Shown one piece after another: positions 7,722 through 15,849 of a stretch of 64,000 bases of DNA. Both the position numbers and the translations under genes were made by a program. Within the stretch, counting starts at the first letter, position 1, and each line of letters opens with the position of its first letter. This DNA is from Sphingomonas sp. PL-96 (GTDB lineage Bacteria; Pseudomonadota; Alphaproteobacteria; Sphingomonadales; Sphingomonadaceae). Under the pieces are notes generated by a model. The model was not told where the DNA came from, made no database searches, and worked only from the letters and a program-made list of their open reading frames with translations. Where the stretch lies: the NCBI RefSeq assembly GCF_020707215.1, contig NZ_JAJFET010000003.1, positions 1-64,000 of the forward strand, given 5' to 3'.

Positions 7722-10097
7722 TTGGACGTCTCAAAAGGTGCGCGGATCGCGCAACTCGCCTTCGGCGCCGTGCTCATCGCGCTCGGTGTCTTTTTCGCTG
7801 GCTTCGGCGGCTGGCTCGCCGTTCTTGGCGGCTCTCTCTACTATCTGCTGGTCGGCGTGGTGATGATCGCCAGCGGCGTGCAGGTGGCCCGTCGCAAGCC
7901 GTCCGGCTTCTTCCTCTATCTCGGCATCTGGCTGATCACCCTTGTCTGGGCGATCTGGGAAGCGGGCAGCGACCCGTGGAAGCTCGAAGTACGGCTGCTC
8001 GCGCCAAGCGTGCTGCTCGCACTGTTCCTGATCCCGGCGCTGGCGGTGCCGGCGCGCACCAGGATCTCGACCGGCCTGTGGCGCGGTTTCCAGGCGGCAA
8101 CCGCGATCGCGGCGATCGGGCTTGTCGCGCTGATCCTGGTTGCGAGCTTCGGCCCGGAACGTGGCGCCCAGTCGCAGGTCGTCGCGGCAGGACCGCAGGG
8201 CGCGAGCGACTGGGGCTTCTACGGCAATGATGCCGGCGGCTCGCGCTACAGCGCCGCGGCACAGATCACGCCCGGCAACGTCCGCGAGCTCGAGGTCGCC
8301 TGGATCTCCAACAGCGGCGACGGTCCCGACGAGACCGAGATCCACCACAAGGGTCGCGAATATCATTCCGAAGCGACCCCGCTGAAGATCGGGAACTCGC
8401 TGTTCACCTGCACGCCGCATTCCATGGCGCTCGCGATCGACGCGACGACTGGCAAGACGCGCTGGAAGTTCGATCCCAAGCTGCCGCGCACCAACCCGTA
8501 CATCGTCTGCCGCGGCGTCGCTTATTATGCCGCGCCGCAGGCTGCGGAGTGCAAGACCCGTATCTTCCTGCCCACCATGGATGCCCGCATCTTCGCCATC
8601 GACGCGGAGACCGGACAGCCTTGCCGCAGCTTCGGCAACAACGGCGCAGTCGACCTGCGCGACCAGACCGGCACCTGGCCTCCGGGCTGGCAGGTCTCGA
8701 CGTCGACGCCGCTGGTCATCAATGACCGGCTCGTGATCGGTAGCCGGGTGATCGACAACATGTCGACCAACGCGCCGTCGGGTGTGGTCCGCGCCTTTGA
8801 CCCGGTCAGCGGTACGCAGGCCTGGGCGTGGGACGTCGGCCGCTCGCCCGACGCGCTGCCGGGGCGCCTGCCGGAAGGGCAGGAATATACCCGCAGCACC
8901 CCCAACGTCTGGGGCCCGATCACCGGCGATCCGAAGCTCGGCCTCGTCTATCTGGGCACCGGCAACCCGTCGCCCGACTACTATACCGGATTCCGTCGCG
9001 CCTTCGACCGCCGCTTCGGCTCGTCGATCGTCGCGCTGGAGGCCGCCACCGGCAAGCTCCGCTGGAACTTCCAGATGGTCCACGACGACATGTGGGACTT
9101 CGACACGCCGATCGGCCCGTCGCTGTTCGACACGGCGGATGGCACTCCTGCGCTGATTCAGACGACCAAGACGGGTCAGGTGTTCATGCTCAACCGCGCG
9201 ACCGGCAAGCCGATCGCTCGCGTCGAGGAGCGTCCCGTCGACCAGGTCGGCGCGGTCCCCGGCACCTTCATCTCCAAGACGCAGCCATTCTCGGTCGGCA
9301 TGCCGAGCCTCACCCCGCCCAAGCTGACGCCGCAGGACATGTGGGGCGCGACGCCGCTCGACCAGCTGATGTGTCGCATCGACCTGGCACGGGCTCGCAA
9401 CACTGGGATCTTCACGCCGATCGGGCCGAGCCGTTCGATCGGCAACCCCGCGTTCGATGGGGTCACCGACTGGGGCGGTGCCTCGGTCGACACGCAGAAC
9501 CGCGTGATGTTCGTCAACACGATGAACATGCCGTTCTACTTCGAGCTGGTGGATCGCAACAGCGCGCGGGGCAAGGAACTGCTCAAGCGCAAGAGCAGCG
9601 GCGGCGAGAATGCCAAGAAGCTCGACGTGCGTGTCCAGGCGGGTACCCCCTATCTGGCGACGCTGCGGGCCTGGCTGAGCCCGGCGACGGTGCCCTGCGT
9701 GCCGCCGCCCTGGGGCGAGATGGTCGCGATTGATCTCGACACGCGCCAGATCCTGTGGCGCAAGACGCTGGGCACGGCGCGGGACAACAACCTGTTCGGC
9801 CTGCAGCGGAACCTGCCGCTTCCGACCGGTACGCCGAACCTGGGCGGTTCGATCGTCACTGCCGGTGGCCTGGTCTTCATCGGCGCGACCACCGACCAGT
9901 ATCTTCGAGCCTTTGACGCTCGGACCGGCAAGGAGGTCTGGCAGCACCGGCTCAAGGCCGGCGCCACCGCCACGCCGATGACCTATGTCGGCGCCGATGG
10001 TCGCCAGTATGTGGTGATCACCGCGGGCGGGCATGGCGCGCTTGGCACCCGGTACGGCGATGAGACCATCGCCTTTGCGCTGCCTCCTCGCAGCTGA
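7722..10097 (+). CDS. Membrane-bound PQQ-dependent dehydrogenase (glucose/quinate type)
   Basis: A 791-aa quinoprotein. About five hydrophobic helices (residues 8-140) anchor it in the inner membrane. The rest is an eight-bladed PQQ propeller in the periplasm, with GNDAGGSRYSAAAQITPGNV at its start, MVHDDMWDFDTPIGPSLFD in the middle and GGLVFIGATTD before the C-terminal blade. The family oxidises aldoses or polyols to lactones or acids and passes electrons to ubiquinone. I chose TTG 7722 because CGGAGG lies five bases upstream and the frame then begins just before the first helix; GTG 7641 and ATG 7656 are alternatives. The exact sugar is not readable from sequence. A terminator follows. Confidence 0.9.
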   Translation: MDVSKGARIAQLAFGAVLIALGVFFAGFGGWLAVLGGSLYYLLVGVVMIASGVQVARRKPSGFFLYLGIWLITLVWAIWEAGSDPWKLEVRLLAPSVLLALFLIPALAVPARTRISTGLWRGFQAATAIAAIGLVALILVASFGPERGAQSQVVAAGPQGASDWGFYGNDAGGSRYSAAAQITPGNVRELEVAWISNSGDGPDETEIHHKGREYHSEATPLKIGNSLFTCTPHSMALAIDATTGKTRWKFDPKLPRTNPYIVCRGVAYYAAPQAAECKTRIFLPTMDARIFAIDAETGQPCRSFGNNGAVDLRDQTGTWPPGWQVSTSTPLVINDRLVIGSRVIDNMSTNAPSGVVRAFDPVSGTQAWAWDVGRSPDALPGRLPEGQEYTRSTPNVWGPITGDPKLGLVYLGTGNPSPDYYTGFRRAFDRRFGSSIVALEAATGKLRWNFQMVHDDMWDFDTPIGPSLFDTADGTPALIQTTKTGQVFMLNRATGKPIARVEERPVDQVGAVPGTFISKTQPFSVGMPSLTPPKLTPQDMWGATPLDQLMCRIDLARARNTGIFTPIGPSRSIGNPAFDGVTDWGGASVDTQNRVMFVNTMNMPFYFELVDRNSARGKELLKRKSSGGENAKKLDVRVQAGTPYLATLRAWLSPATVPCVPPPWGEMVAIDLDTRQILWRKTLGTARDNNLFGLQRNLPLPTGTPNLGGSIVTAGGLVFIGATTDQYLRAFDARTGKEVWQHRLKAGATATPMTYVGADGRQYVVITAGGHGALGTRYGDETIAFALPPRS

Positions 10098-10110
10098 GAC
10101 ACGAACCCGG

Positions 10111-10140
10111 AAGGGCGGCGCAAGCCGCCCTTCTTTTTTC
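10111..10140 (+). terminator. Intrinsic terminator after the PQQ dehydrogenase
   Basis: AAGGGCGGC (10111-10119), loop GCAA and GCCGCCCTT (10124-10132), followed by CTTTTTT, is a textbook intrinsic terminator. The next SDR begins only 17 bases later, so it may need read-through or its own start site. Confidence 0.85.
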
Positions 10141-10156
10141 TCCAAGGAGATCAGAA

Positions 10157-10909
10157 ATGGATTTGGGACTGAACGGCGCCAAGGTGCTCGTCAGCGGCGG
10201 ATCGCGCGGGATCGGCCGCGCGATCGCCGAATGTTTCCTGGCCGAAGGTGCTGAGGTCGCGTTCTGCGCGCGTAGCCCCGAGGGTGTCGCGGACGCGCAG
10301 CGCGCGCTTGGCGAGCGCAGCCATGGCAGTGCGGTCGACGTGACCGATGCCGATGCGATCGCGCGCTGGATCGCGGAGGCCGGCGAGCGCATGGGCGGCA
10401 TCGACATCGTCGTGCCGAATGTCAGCGCGCTTGCCGGCGGCGGCGATCTCGCCACCTGGCGCCGCGCCTTCGAGACCGACATCCTCGGCAGCGTTGCGAT
10501 GGCCAATGCTGCATTGCCCTTCCTCAGGGAGTCGGCGATCGCGTCGGTGGTGCTGGTGTCGAGCGTGTCGGGGCGCGAAGTCGACATGTTCGCCGAGCCC
10601 TACGGCGTGCTCAAGGCAGCGCTGATCCACTACGGCAAGACGCTGTCTGAGCGGCATGCGGCAGACGGCATCCGCGTCAACACGGTCTCGCCGGGCAATG
10701 TCTACTTCCCCGACGGCGTCTGGGGCTCGATCGAGCGCGAGGCGCCGGACGTGTTCGAACGCTGCATGGCGCAGAACCCCTTCGGCCGCATGGCCCGTCC
10801 TGACGAGGTCGCCAAGGCGGTCGTCTTCCTGGCCAGCCCGGCCGCGAGCTTCACCACCGGCACCAATCTGCTGGTCGATGGCGGATTGACCAAGGCGGTG
10901 CAGTTCTGA
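10157..10909 (+). CDS. SDR-family oxidoreductase
   Basis: A 250-aa SDR with the cofactor loop GGSRGIG and the catalytic pair Tyr149/Lys153 (YGVLK) after the serine region VLVSSVSG. The structural NNAG motif is replaced by PNVSA, which occurs in SDR subfamilies that act on bulky substrates or beta-oxo acids. AAGGAG precedes ATG 10157. It is the last intact gene before the second copy of the att-like repeat and probably belongs to the sugar island. The substrate is unknown. Confidence 0.87.
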   Translation: MDLGLNGAKVLVSGGSRGIGRAIAECFLAEGAEVAFCARSPEGVADAQRALGERSHGSAVDVTDADAIARWIAEAGERMGGIDIVVPNVSALAGGGDLATWRRAFETDILGSVAMANAALPFLRESAIASVVLVSSVSGREVDMFAEPYGVLKAALIHYGKTLSERHAADGIRVNTVSPGNVYFPDGVWGSIEREAPDVFERCMAQNPFGRMARPDEVAKAVVFLASPAASFTTGTNLLVDGGLTKAVQF

Positions 10910-11354
10910 TCGGCAGCAACGATGCATTTTTGTGCGTCGGCAAACTCCGACCGACAGTGCCAGAGCGGGGGTGGTTGTAAAATCAGCGCAAGGGGGCCGA
11001 TGATCCATAAAGGCCAATGGCAATCGTGCGGTCGAGGCCAGGCTGTCGATGGCATACTACGTCATCGAGCGGATGAACCTGGATCTCTGCGGACTTGCCA
11101 GCCACATGTGACCAGATCTGCATTGAGAACATAGACGATGTCGATGCTGCCATCGCCTCCGCGGGAAAGGAGGGCATCAGGAAGATCGCCGGGAGGTTGT
11201 TGCAGCGACATGAACGCCGCTGCGGCGTCGATCGCTGCCGACCGACCAGTTGACCTCGCAACGGCAGCTTCACCAACGTCGTTTGTCAACACTTGCCAGT
11301 CCCTGACTGGCCCTTTCCGGCTAGGCAACGAGTCAGCGAATCAAAGTGGCTGCA
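10910..11354. other. Degraded intergenic stretch next to att-like repeat
   Basis: No convincing gene is visible. Base composition is less GC-biased than in the neighbours, and frames on both strands are short and broken. It lies directly before the second copy of the tRNA 3' end and looks like decayed island DNA. Confidence 0.5.
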
Positions 11355-11411
11355 TGTCCCCGCAACCAAACACAAAACAGCCCCGCCTCACCAGAGACGG
11401 GGCTGCTTGCG
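11355..11411 (+). repeat. Direct repeat copy 2 (tRNA-fMet 3' end and decayed terminator)
   Basis: The first 14 nt are identical to the 3' end of tRNA-fMet including CCA, followed by 43 nt matching the tRNA terminator region with three differences. Two of those differences (the C at 11386 and the C at 11406) break base pairs of the hairpin, so this copy appears free of selection. No tRNA body precedes it. This is the expected form of a displaced attachment site at the far end of an island. Confidence 0.75.
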
Positions 11412-11457
11412 GTTGGGGCGTCAGCGGCAGGGCCGCGTCAGCGGAAGGACCCAGACT

Positions 11458-11835
11458 AGGCTACGGCGCCTGTGCCCCTGCACAGGTCGATTGCGAGCTT
11501 GCCGTCTTCCCGCGTGAGCACCACCGCCTCGAAGAGGGCGCCGATGCGTTCAATGCCTGGGCCTTCAATGCCGCAACCTCGAACCCCTCCGCGGGACGGA
11601 CCCTCGACTTCGATAGGTCGGACCGAGACCGGGGTGGAGCAGCGCGGAGACGTCCTCGCGGATGGCACTCACCTCCAGCTCGGCGCTCAGTTGCCTCCCG
11701 CGCTCACTAGGCTGCTTCAACTCCTCCACGAACATTGCGGCGTCGACGCCCTTGAGAATGGAAAGCCGTCCACGTCATCAACAGTCGAGATGCGCGGGCG
11801 AACGTTGATCCAGGACAGGTGCGTCCTGGCGGATC
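11458..11835 (-). pseudogene. Serine recombinase C-terminal relic
   Basis: Minus-strand frames read, in order, pieces typical of the end of large serine recombinases. These are a coiled segment with FVEELKQ and RQLSAELE, then ALLHPGLGPTYRSR, then after a frame change GALFEAVVLTREDGKLAIDL, ending at a stop about 47 bases past the repeat. No single frame spans them, and the catalytic N-terminal domain is absent. The assignment rests on the conserved order of LHP-x-L, LxExVVL and IDL motifs, so it is pattern recognition rather than an alignment. It lies against the att-like repeat, where an integrase gene would be expected. Confidence 0.55.
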
Positions 11836-11865
11836 AGCGCCGGGGTTATCAGCGTACGGCGGTCC

Positions 11866-11897
11866 CGGGAAGAGACGGGAAGTCTCCCGCCTCTTCC
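11866..11897 (-). terminator. Strong hairpin after TonB receptor gene
   Basis: GGGAAGAG (11866-11873) pairs with CTCTTCCC (11890-11897), and CGGGA (11875-11879) with TCCCG (11884-11888), around loop AGTC. It lies 16 bases beyond the stop of the minus-strand receptor gene. There is no T tract, so it may be a terminator or an mRNA-stabilising structure. Confidence 0.5.
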
Positions 11898-11913
11898 CTA
11901 GCTTTAGCGAGCG

Positions 11914-14094
11914 TTAGAACTTTTTGCTGAGCGACACCCGCCAGGTCCGCGGATCGCCGAGGAAGCGAGGACGGATGACGCTGAAGCCGAAACCGGTGGT
12001 CCAGTAACGATCGTCGGTCAGGTTCTTGACGTTGAGCTTGAGGGACCAGTCGTCCAGGTCATAGCCGACATAGGCGTTGACGATGTCCGTCGCCGGAACG
12101 TGCCCGTAGAAGGAATTGTCGGGCGTCGAGTAATAGTCAGACCGGGCGTTGTAGTTCGCACCCAGCAGGAACGTGCCCGGGCCGGCCGCGAGCGACAGAT
12201 CCGCGCCGACTGTTGCCTGGTACTTGAAGACGTTGGTCATCTCGTTACCGACAAAGGTGCTCGCCGCATTTGCGACCTCGTCTGCAGATTCCTTGTACTT
12301 GCCGTCATTGTAGACGCCGTTCGCCCAGAGGGTGAGGGCAGGGATCGGCCGGACATTCAGCTCCGCCTCGATGCCCTTGTGCCGGGCGGCATAGTTCTGG
12401 GTAAGGAAGACCCCTTCATCGGTCACCAGCTGCTGCTGGATGCTGCTGTAGTCGTTGATAAAGGCCGAGACGTTCAGCCGGGCGTGATGATCGAAGAACT
12501 CGCTCTTGAAGCCGAGCTCATAGGCTTTGACCTTCTGCGCGGCGAACGGCAGGTCCACCTGGGCCGCGGTATCGGAAAGCCCGTTGTAGCCGCCCGCTTT
12601 GAAGCCTTCGCTGTAGCTTGCGTAGAGGAGCAGGTTATCCAGCGCCTGATAGTCCAGGCTCGCCTTGGGCAGGAAGTCCTTGAACTTGTCGTGCCGGACT
12701 ACCCGGACGCCGCTGATGGTCGCATCGAGCGATTTGTGATCCTCGGTGTAGCGGCCACCCAGGTTCAGCGTGAGCTCCGGCGTGAAATGCAGTCCGACCT
12801 GACCAAAGGCAGCGTAACTGTTGGTGACGATGTTGAACTCGTGCGGGATCTCACTGCCGAACAGCTCGGTCCGGATGTTCTGCGCGCCCGCCTCACGGAA
12901 GTAGTAGAGGCCGCCGACGAACGACAGAAACTCGTTCAAGGCGGTGCCGCGCAGCTGGAGTTCCTGGCTAAGCGCGGTCTGGTGGCTGGCGGACGTGTTC
13001 ACATATTGCGCCGTATATCCCTCGCCTGGAATGCCGAGCGCGGCGTTAGGGGTACCGCCGCTGAAATCCAGCGTCCAAGCATCGGTGAGCTTGGACCAAG
13101 CCGAGATCGAGGCGAGCTCGACGGTGTTGCTGAGCTGGGCGGTGACGTTGAGGCTGGTGCCGTACTGGCGCACATCGGTGTAGGCCTCGCGCGGGGAGTT
13201 CACGACGCGGTACGAACCCGAAGTGGGCTGGATCGCCTTGTAGTCGGTTTCAGTGCTCGTCGGATCAAGGCCGACGGCGTAAAGGCCATCGCTGCTGAGG
13301 TGTGAGTAGAAGCCCTTCAGCCGGGCCTTGATGTCGCCCTTGTCGTAGACAACGTCGCCCTGAAAGCCCTGGTAGGATTCGGCGCCGACCTTCTTGTCGA
13401 GGGTGGCGTTATACTGGCGGCCGCCGTCGCGGTCGCGGATGATGCCGGAGAAGCCGGCGCGCAGATCGCCGTCCTTGGTGACCGGCCCGCTGATCGCGGC
13501 CTTGCCGTAGAATTCGTCCCAGCTGCCCGCACCAATCTCGATGCGTCCCTGGGTGGTCTCCCCGGGTTCGCGCGTCACGATCTTGAGCGCGCCGGCCGAG
13601 CTGTTGCGGCCATAAAGCGTTCCCTGCGGCCCGCGCAGCACCTCGATCCGCTCCACGTCGAGCGCCTCGATGAACGACGCCGCGGTGCGCGGCTGATAGA
13701 CGTCATCGATATAGACGCCGACCTCTGGCTCGGAGGTGATGTTGGATCCGTCGGTAACGCCGCCGCCGCGAATGAACGGCACGATGCCCGCCGACCCCCC
13801 GGTCGTCGTCGTGATCTGCACGTTGGGCGCGATCTGGCCGATGTCCTTGGCCGAGGTGATCTGCAGCTTCTCCAGGGCCTCGGAAGTGATCGCGGTGACG
13901 GCGACCGGGACCTTCTGGACCGACTGCGAGGTACGTTGGGCGGTTACGACGATGTCGCCGAGACCGCCGTCGGCGGAGCCCGCAGGGGCTTCCTGCGGCG
14001 GGGTGGCATCCTGTGCCTGAGCGGGGGTAACCAGAAGGGTCGAGGAAATTAAAGTAGTCGAAAGCAGCATGCATCGTACAAATCGGTTAGCCAT
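11914..14094 (-). CDS. TonB-dependent outer-membrane receptor
   Basis: A 726-aa TonB-dependent receptor. A signal peptide (residues 1-28, ending AQA), a TonB-box-like segment (DIVVTAQR), a plug domain with PFIRGGG and RIEVLRGPQGTLYGRNSSAGALKIVT, and a beta-barrel ending in phenylalanine are all visible. Sphingomonads use many such receptors for aromatic and other non-siderophore substrates. The gene is divergent from an SDR across a 220-bp region that carries two copies of the cluster palindrome. It is the probable outer-membrane entry point for the substrate of the supercluster. Confidence 0.95.
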   Translation of the reverse strand: MANRFVRCMLLSTTLISSTLLVTPAQAQDATPPQEAPAGSADGGLGDIVVTAQRTSQSVQKVPVAVTAITSEALEKLQITSAKDIGQIAPNVQITTTTGGSAGIVPFIRGGGVTDGSNITSEPEVGVYIDDVYQPRTAASFIEALDVERIEVLRGPQGTLYGRNSSAGALKIVTREPGETTQGRIEIGAGSWDEFYGKAAISGPVTKDGDLRAGFSGIIRDRDGGRQYNATLDKKVGAESYQGFQGDVVYDKGDIKARLKGFYSHLSSDGLYAVGLDPTSTETDYKAIQPTSGSYRVVNSPREAYTDVRQYGTSLNVTAQLSNTVELASISAWSKLTDAWTLDFSGGTPNAALGIPGEGYTAQYVNTSASHQTALSQELQLRGTALNEFLSFVGGLYYFREAGAQNIRTELFGSEIPHEFNIVTNSYAAFGQVGLHFTPELTLNLGGRYTEDHKSLDATISGVRVVRHDKFKDFLPKASLDYQALDNLLLYASYSEGFKAGGYNGLSDTAAQVDLPFAAQKVKAYELGFKSEFFDHHARLNVSAFINDYSSIQQQLVTDEGVFLTQNYAARHKGIEAELNVRPIPALTLWANGVYNDGKYKESADEVANAASTFVGNEMTNVFKYQATVGADLSLAAGPGTFLLGANYNARSDYYSTPDNSFYGHVPATDIVNAYVGYDLDDWSLKLNVKNLTDDRYWTTGFGFSVIRPRFLGDPRTWRVSLSKKF

Positions 14095-14178
14095 GTCGGT
14101 ATGCCCCTAGCTCTTTCTATCGCCGCTGGCATTGCAGGCGATGCGAGCGGGGACTGTTAGGCATATTCGCGGATTTCG

Positions 14179-14189
14179 CCGCCTGTCGG
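14179..14189. promoter_or_regulatory. Cluster palindrome, copy A
   Basis: CCGCC-T-GTCGG lies in the divergent region between the TonB receptor and the SDR. It is one mismatch from the perfect palindrome CCGAC-T-GTCGG found in front of iclR. Confidence 0.4.
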
Positions 14190-14217
14190 TCAATGACGTC
14201 ACAAAACTGCGATTTAA

Positions 14218-14228
14218 CCGCCTGCCGG
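14218..14228. promoter_or_regulatory. Cluster palindrome, copy B
   Basis: CCGCC-T-GCCGG lies 39 bases from copy A in the same divergent region. It has one further change from the consensus, so it is a weaker match. Confidence 0.3.
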
Positions 14229-14314
14229 CTGAGCCGGGATGATTGCGCTGCAGCCCCACCGGACAGGCCATGCTGGCTTCCACGGAACACGCAAGCAGGA
14301 AAAGGGTGGGGCGC

Positions 14315-15040
14315 ATGGAGCTGGATGGACGCATTGCGGTGGTCACCGGTGCTGCTTCCGGGATCGGCAGCGCGGCGGCCCGGCGGATCGCAGGGCTGGG
14401 CGCAACGGTGATCGGGTTCGATCAGGCCGCCGACGGGGCGATCATGGCTGTGGACGTGGCGGATCGCGCGGCAGTGGACCGGGCGGTCGCGGAGGTGATC
14501 GCCACTCACGGCCGCGTCGACATGCTGGTAAACGCAGCCGGAATTGGCCGGCTCGGCACGATCCTGGATATTGCGCCCGCCGATTGGGACGCGGTGCTCC
14601 AGGTCAATCTGCAGGGCAGCTTTGCCACTTGCCGGGCGGTGGCGCCCCATATGGTCGCGCGGCGGAGCGGCGCGATCGTCAACATCGGGTCCACCTTTGG
14701 TCTGGTCGCTCGCGATCAGAGCCTCGCCTACGCGGTGAGCAAGGCGGCGGTGATCCACCTCACCCGCGTCATGGCAGTGGACCTCTCCGACAGCGGCGTG
14801 CGCGTCAACTGTGTGTGTCCGGGGCTGATCGAGACGCCGATGACGTCCGAACTCTTCACGGACGAGGCGCGCCGGATCCTGGAGCAGAACGTCGCGCTGC
14901 ACGCGATGCGGCGGCGGGGCCAGCCGGACGAAGTGGCGGAGGCGATCGCCTTCCTCCTTTCCGACCGCGCATCGTTCATGACCGGCGCGATCGTGCCGGT
15001 GGACGGCGGCTACACCGCCGGCAAGTGGGTGCAGGACTGA
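14315..15040 (+). CDS. SDR-family oxidoreductase
   Basis: A 241-aa SDR. The cofactor loop is TGAASGIG near residues 10-17, with NAAG in the usual NNAG position, a serine region (NIGSTFG) and Tyr139/Lys143 (YAVSK). The acidic residue in GFDQA after the second strand suggests NAD preference. Start ATG 14315 follows an AAGGGTGGGG stretch. It is transcribed away from the TonB receptor and converges on another SDR, so the two are not in one operon. Probably an alcohol/ketone step in the supercluster pathway. Confidence 0.87.
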   Translation: MELDGRIAVVTGAASGIGSAAARRIAGLGATVIGFDQAADGAIMAVDVADRAAVDRAVAEVIATHGRVDMLVNAAGIGRLGTILDIAPADWDAVLQVNLQGSFATCRAVAPHMVARRSGAIVNIGSTFGLVARDQSLAYAVSKAAVIHLTRVMAVDLSDSGVRVNCVCPGLIETPMTSELFTDEARRILEQNVALHAMRRRGQPDEVAEAIAFLLSDRASFMTGAIVPVDGGYTAGKWVQD

Positions 15041-15055
15041 GCCGGGTGCCGGGCG

Positions 15056-15814
15056 TCAAGCGCCCGGCATGTTGCCGCAATCAACCGGCAGGAACACGCC
15101 GGTGATGGCGTGGCTCGCCGGATCCGACATCATCAGCACGCCGTGCGCGATGTCCTGTGCGGTGGCCAGGCGATTCATCGGCGAATAGCCGGCCATCAGG
15201 GCGAGATAGGCAGCGGGATCGCCGTCCTTGTGGAGATTTCCCATCAGCATCGGCGTGTCCACCGCCCCCGGGAGCACGGCGTTGACCCGGATGTTGTACT
15301 TGCCAGCGCTTTTCGCCGCGGTGCGCGTGGTCATGAGCATCGCCGCCTTTGACCCGCAATATGCGGCACCGTCCGGATTGGCCGTAATCGACATGCCCGA
15401 GCCGATGTTGACGATGGCTCCGCCACCCGACGCCTTCATGCGCAGGATCGCATGCTTGCAGCCGAGGAACGCGCCATCGGCGTTGACCGCGAAGTGGCGG
15501 CGCCAGACGTCGATCGTCATGTCCTCGAACGCGATGTTGGGGGCGTAGAAGCCGGCGTTATTGACCAGAATGTCGATCCGGCCGAACTGCGCTTCGATCG
15601 CGTTCATCGCCGCGGTCCAGGCTGCGTCGTGGGTGACGTCGAGGGCGCAGGACGCAGCACCGCCCCCGAGTTCGTCGGCGAAGGCTGCAGCGGGCGCCTC
15701 CGCCAGGTCGGCGACCATCACACGGCCGCCCTCCGCTGCATAGGCGCGGCAGATGGCGCGACCGATGCCGCCGGTGCCGCCGGTTACCAGAATGTTCTGA
15801 TTGGCAAACCGCAT
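15056..15814 (-). CDS. SDR-family oxidoreductase
   Basis: A 252-aa SDR with TGGTGGIG (residues 11-18), VADLAE after the second strand (NAD-type acidic residue), NNAG (85-88), Ser139/142 and Tyr152/Lys156 (YCGSK). It lies 35 bases downstream of the GPH-type carrier on the same strand and is probably co-transcribed with it. The shared operon suggests it acts early on the imported compound. The substrate is not identified. Confidence 0.88.
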   Translation of the reverse strand: MRFANQNILVTGGTGGIGRAICRAYAAEGGRVMVADLAEAPAAAFADELGGGAASCALDVTHDAAWTAAMNAIEAQFGRIDILVNNAGFYAPNIAFEDMTIDVWRRHFAVNADGAFLGCKHAILRMKASGGGAIVNIGSGMSITANPDGAAYCGSKAAMLMTTRTAAKSAGKYNIRVNAVLPGAVDTPMLMGNLHKDGDPAAYLALMAGYSPMNRLATAQDIAHGVLMMSDPASHAITGVFLPVDCGNMPGA

Positions 15815-15849
15815 GGGTGTTTCCGTTCAAACAGGGAAAGCGCGGCCGC

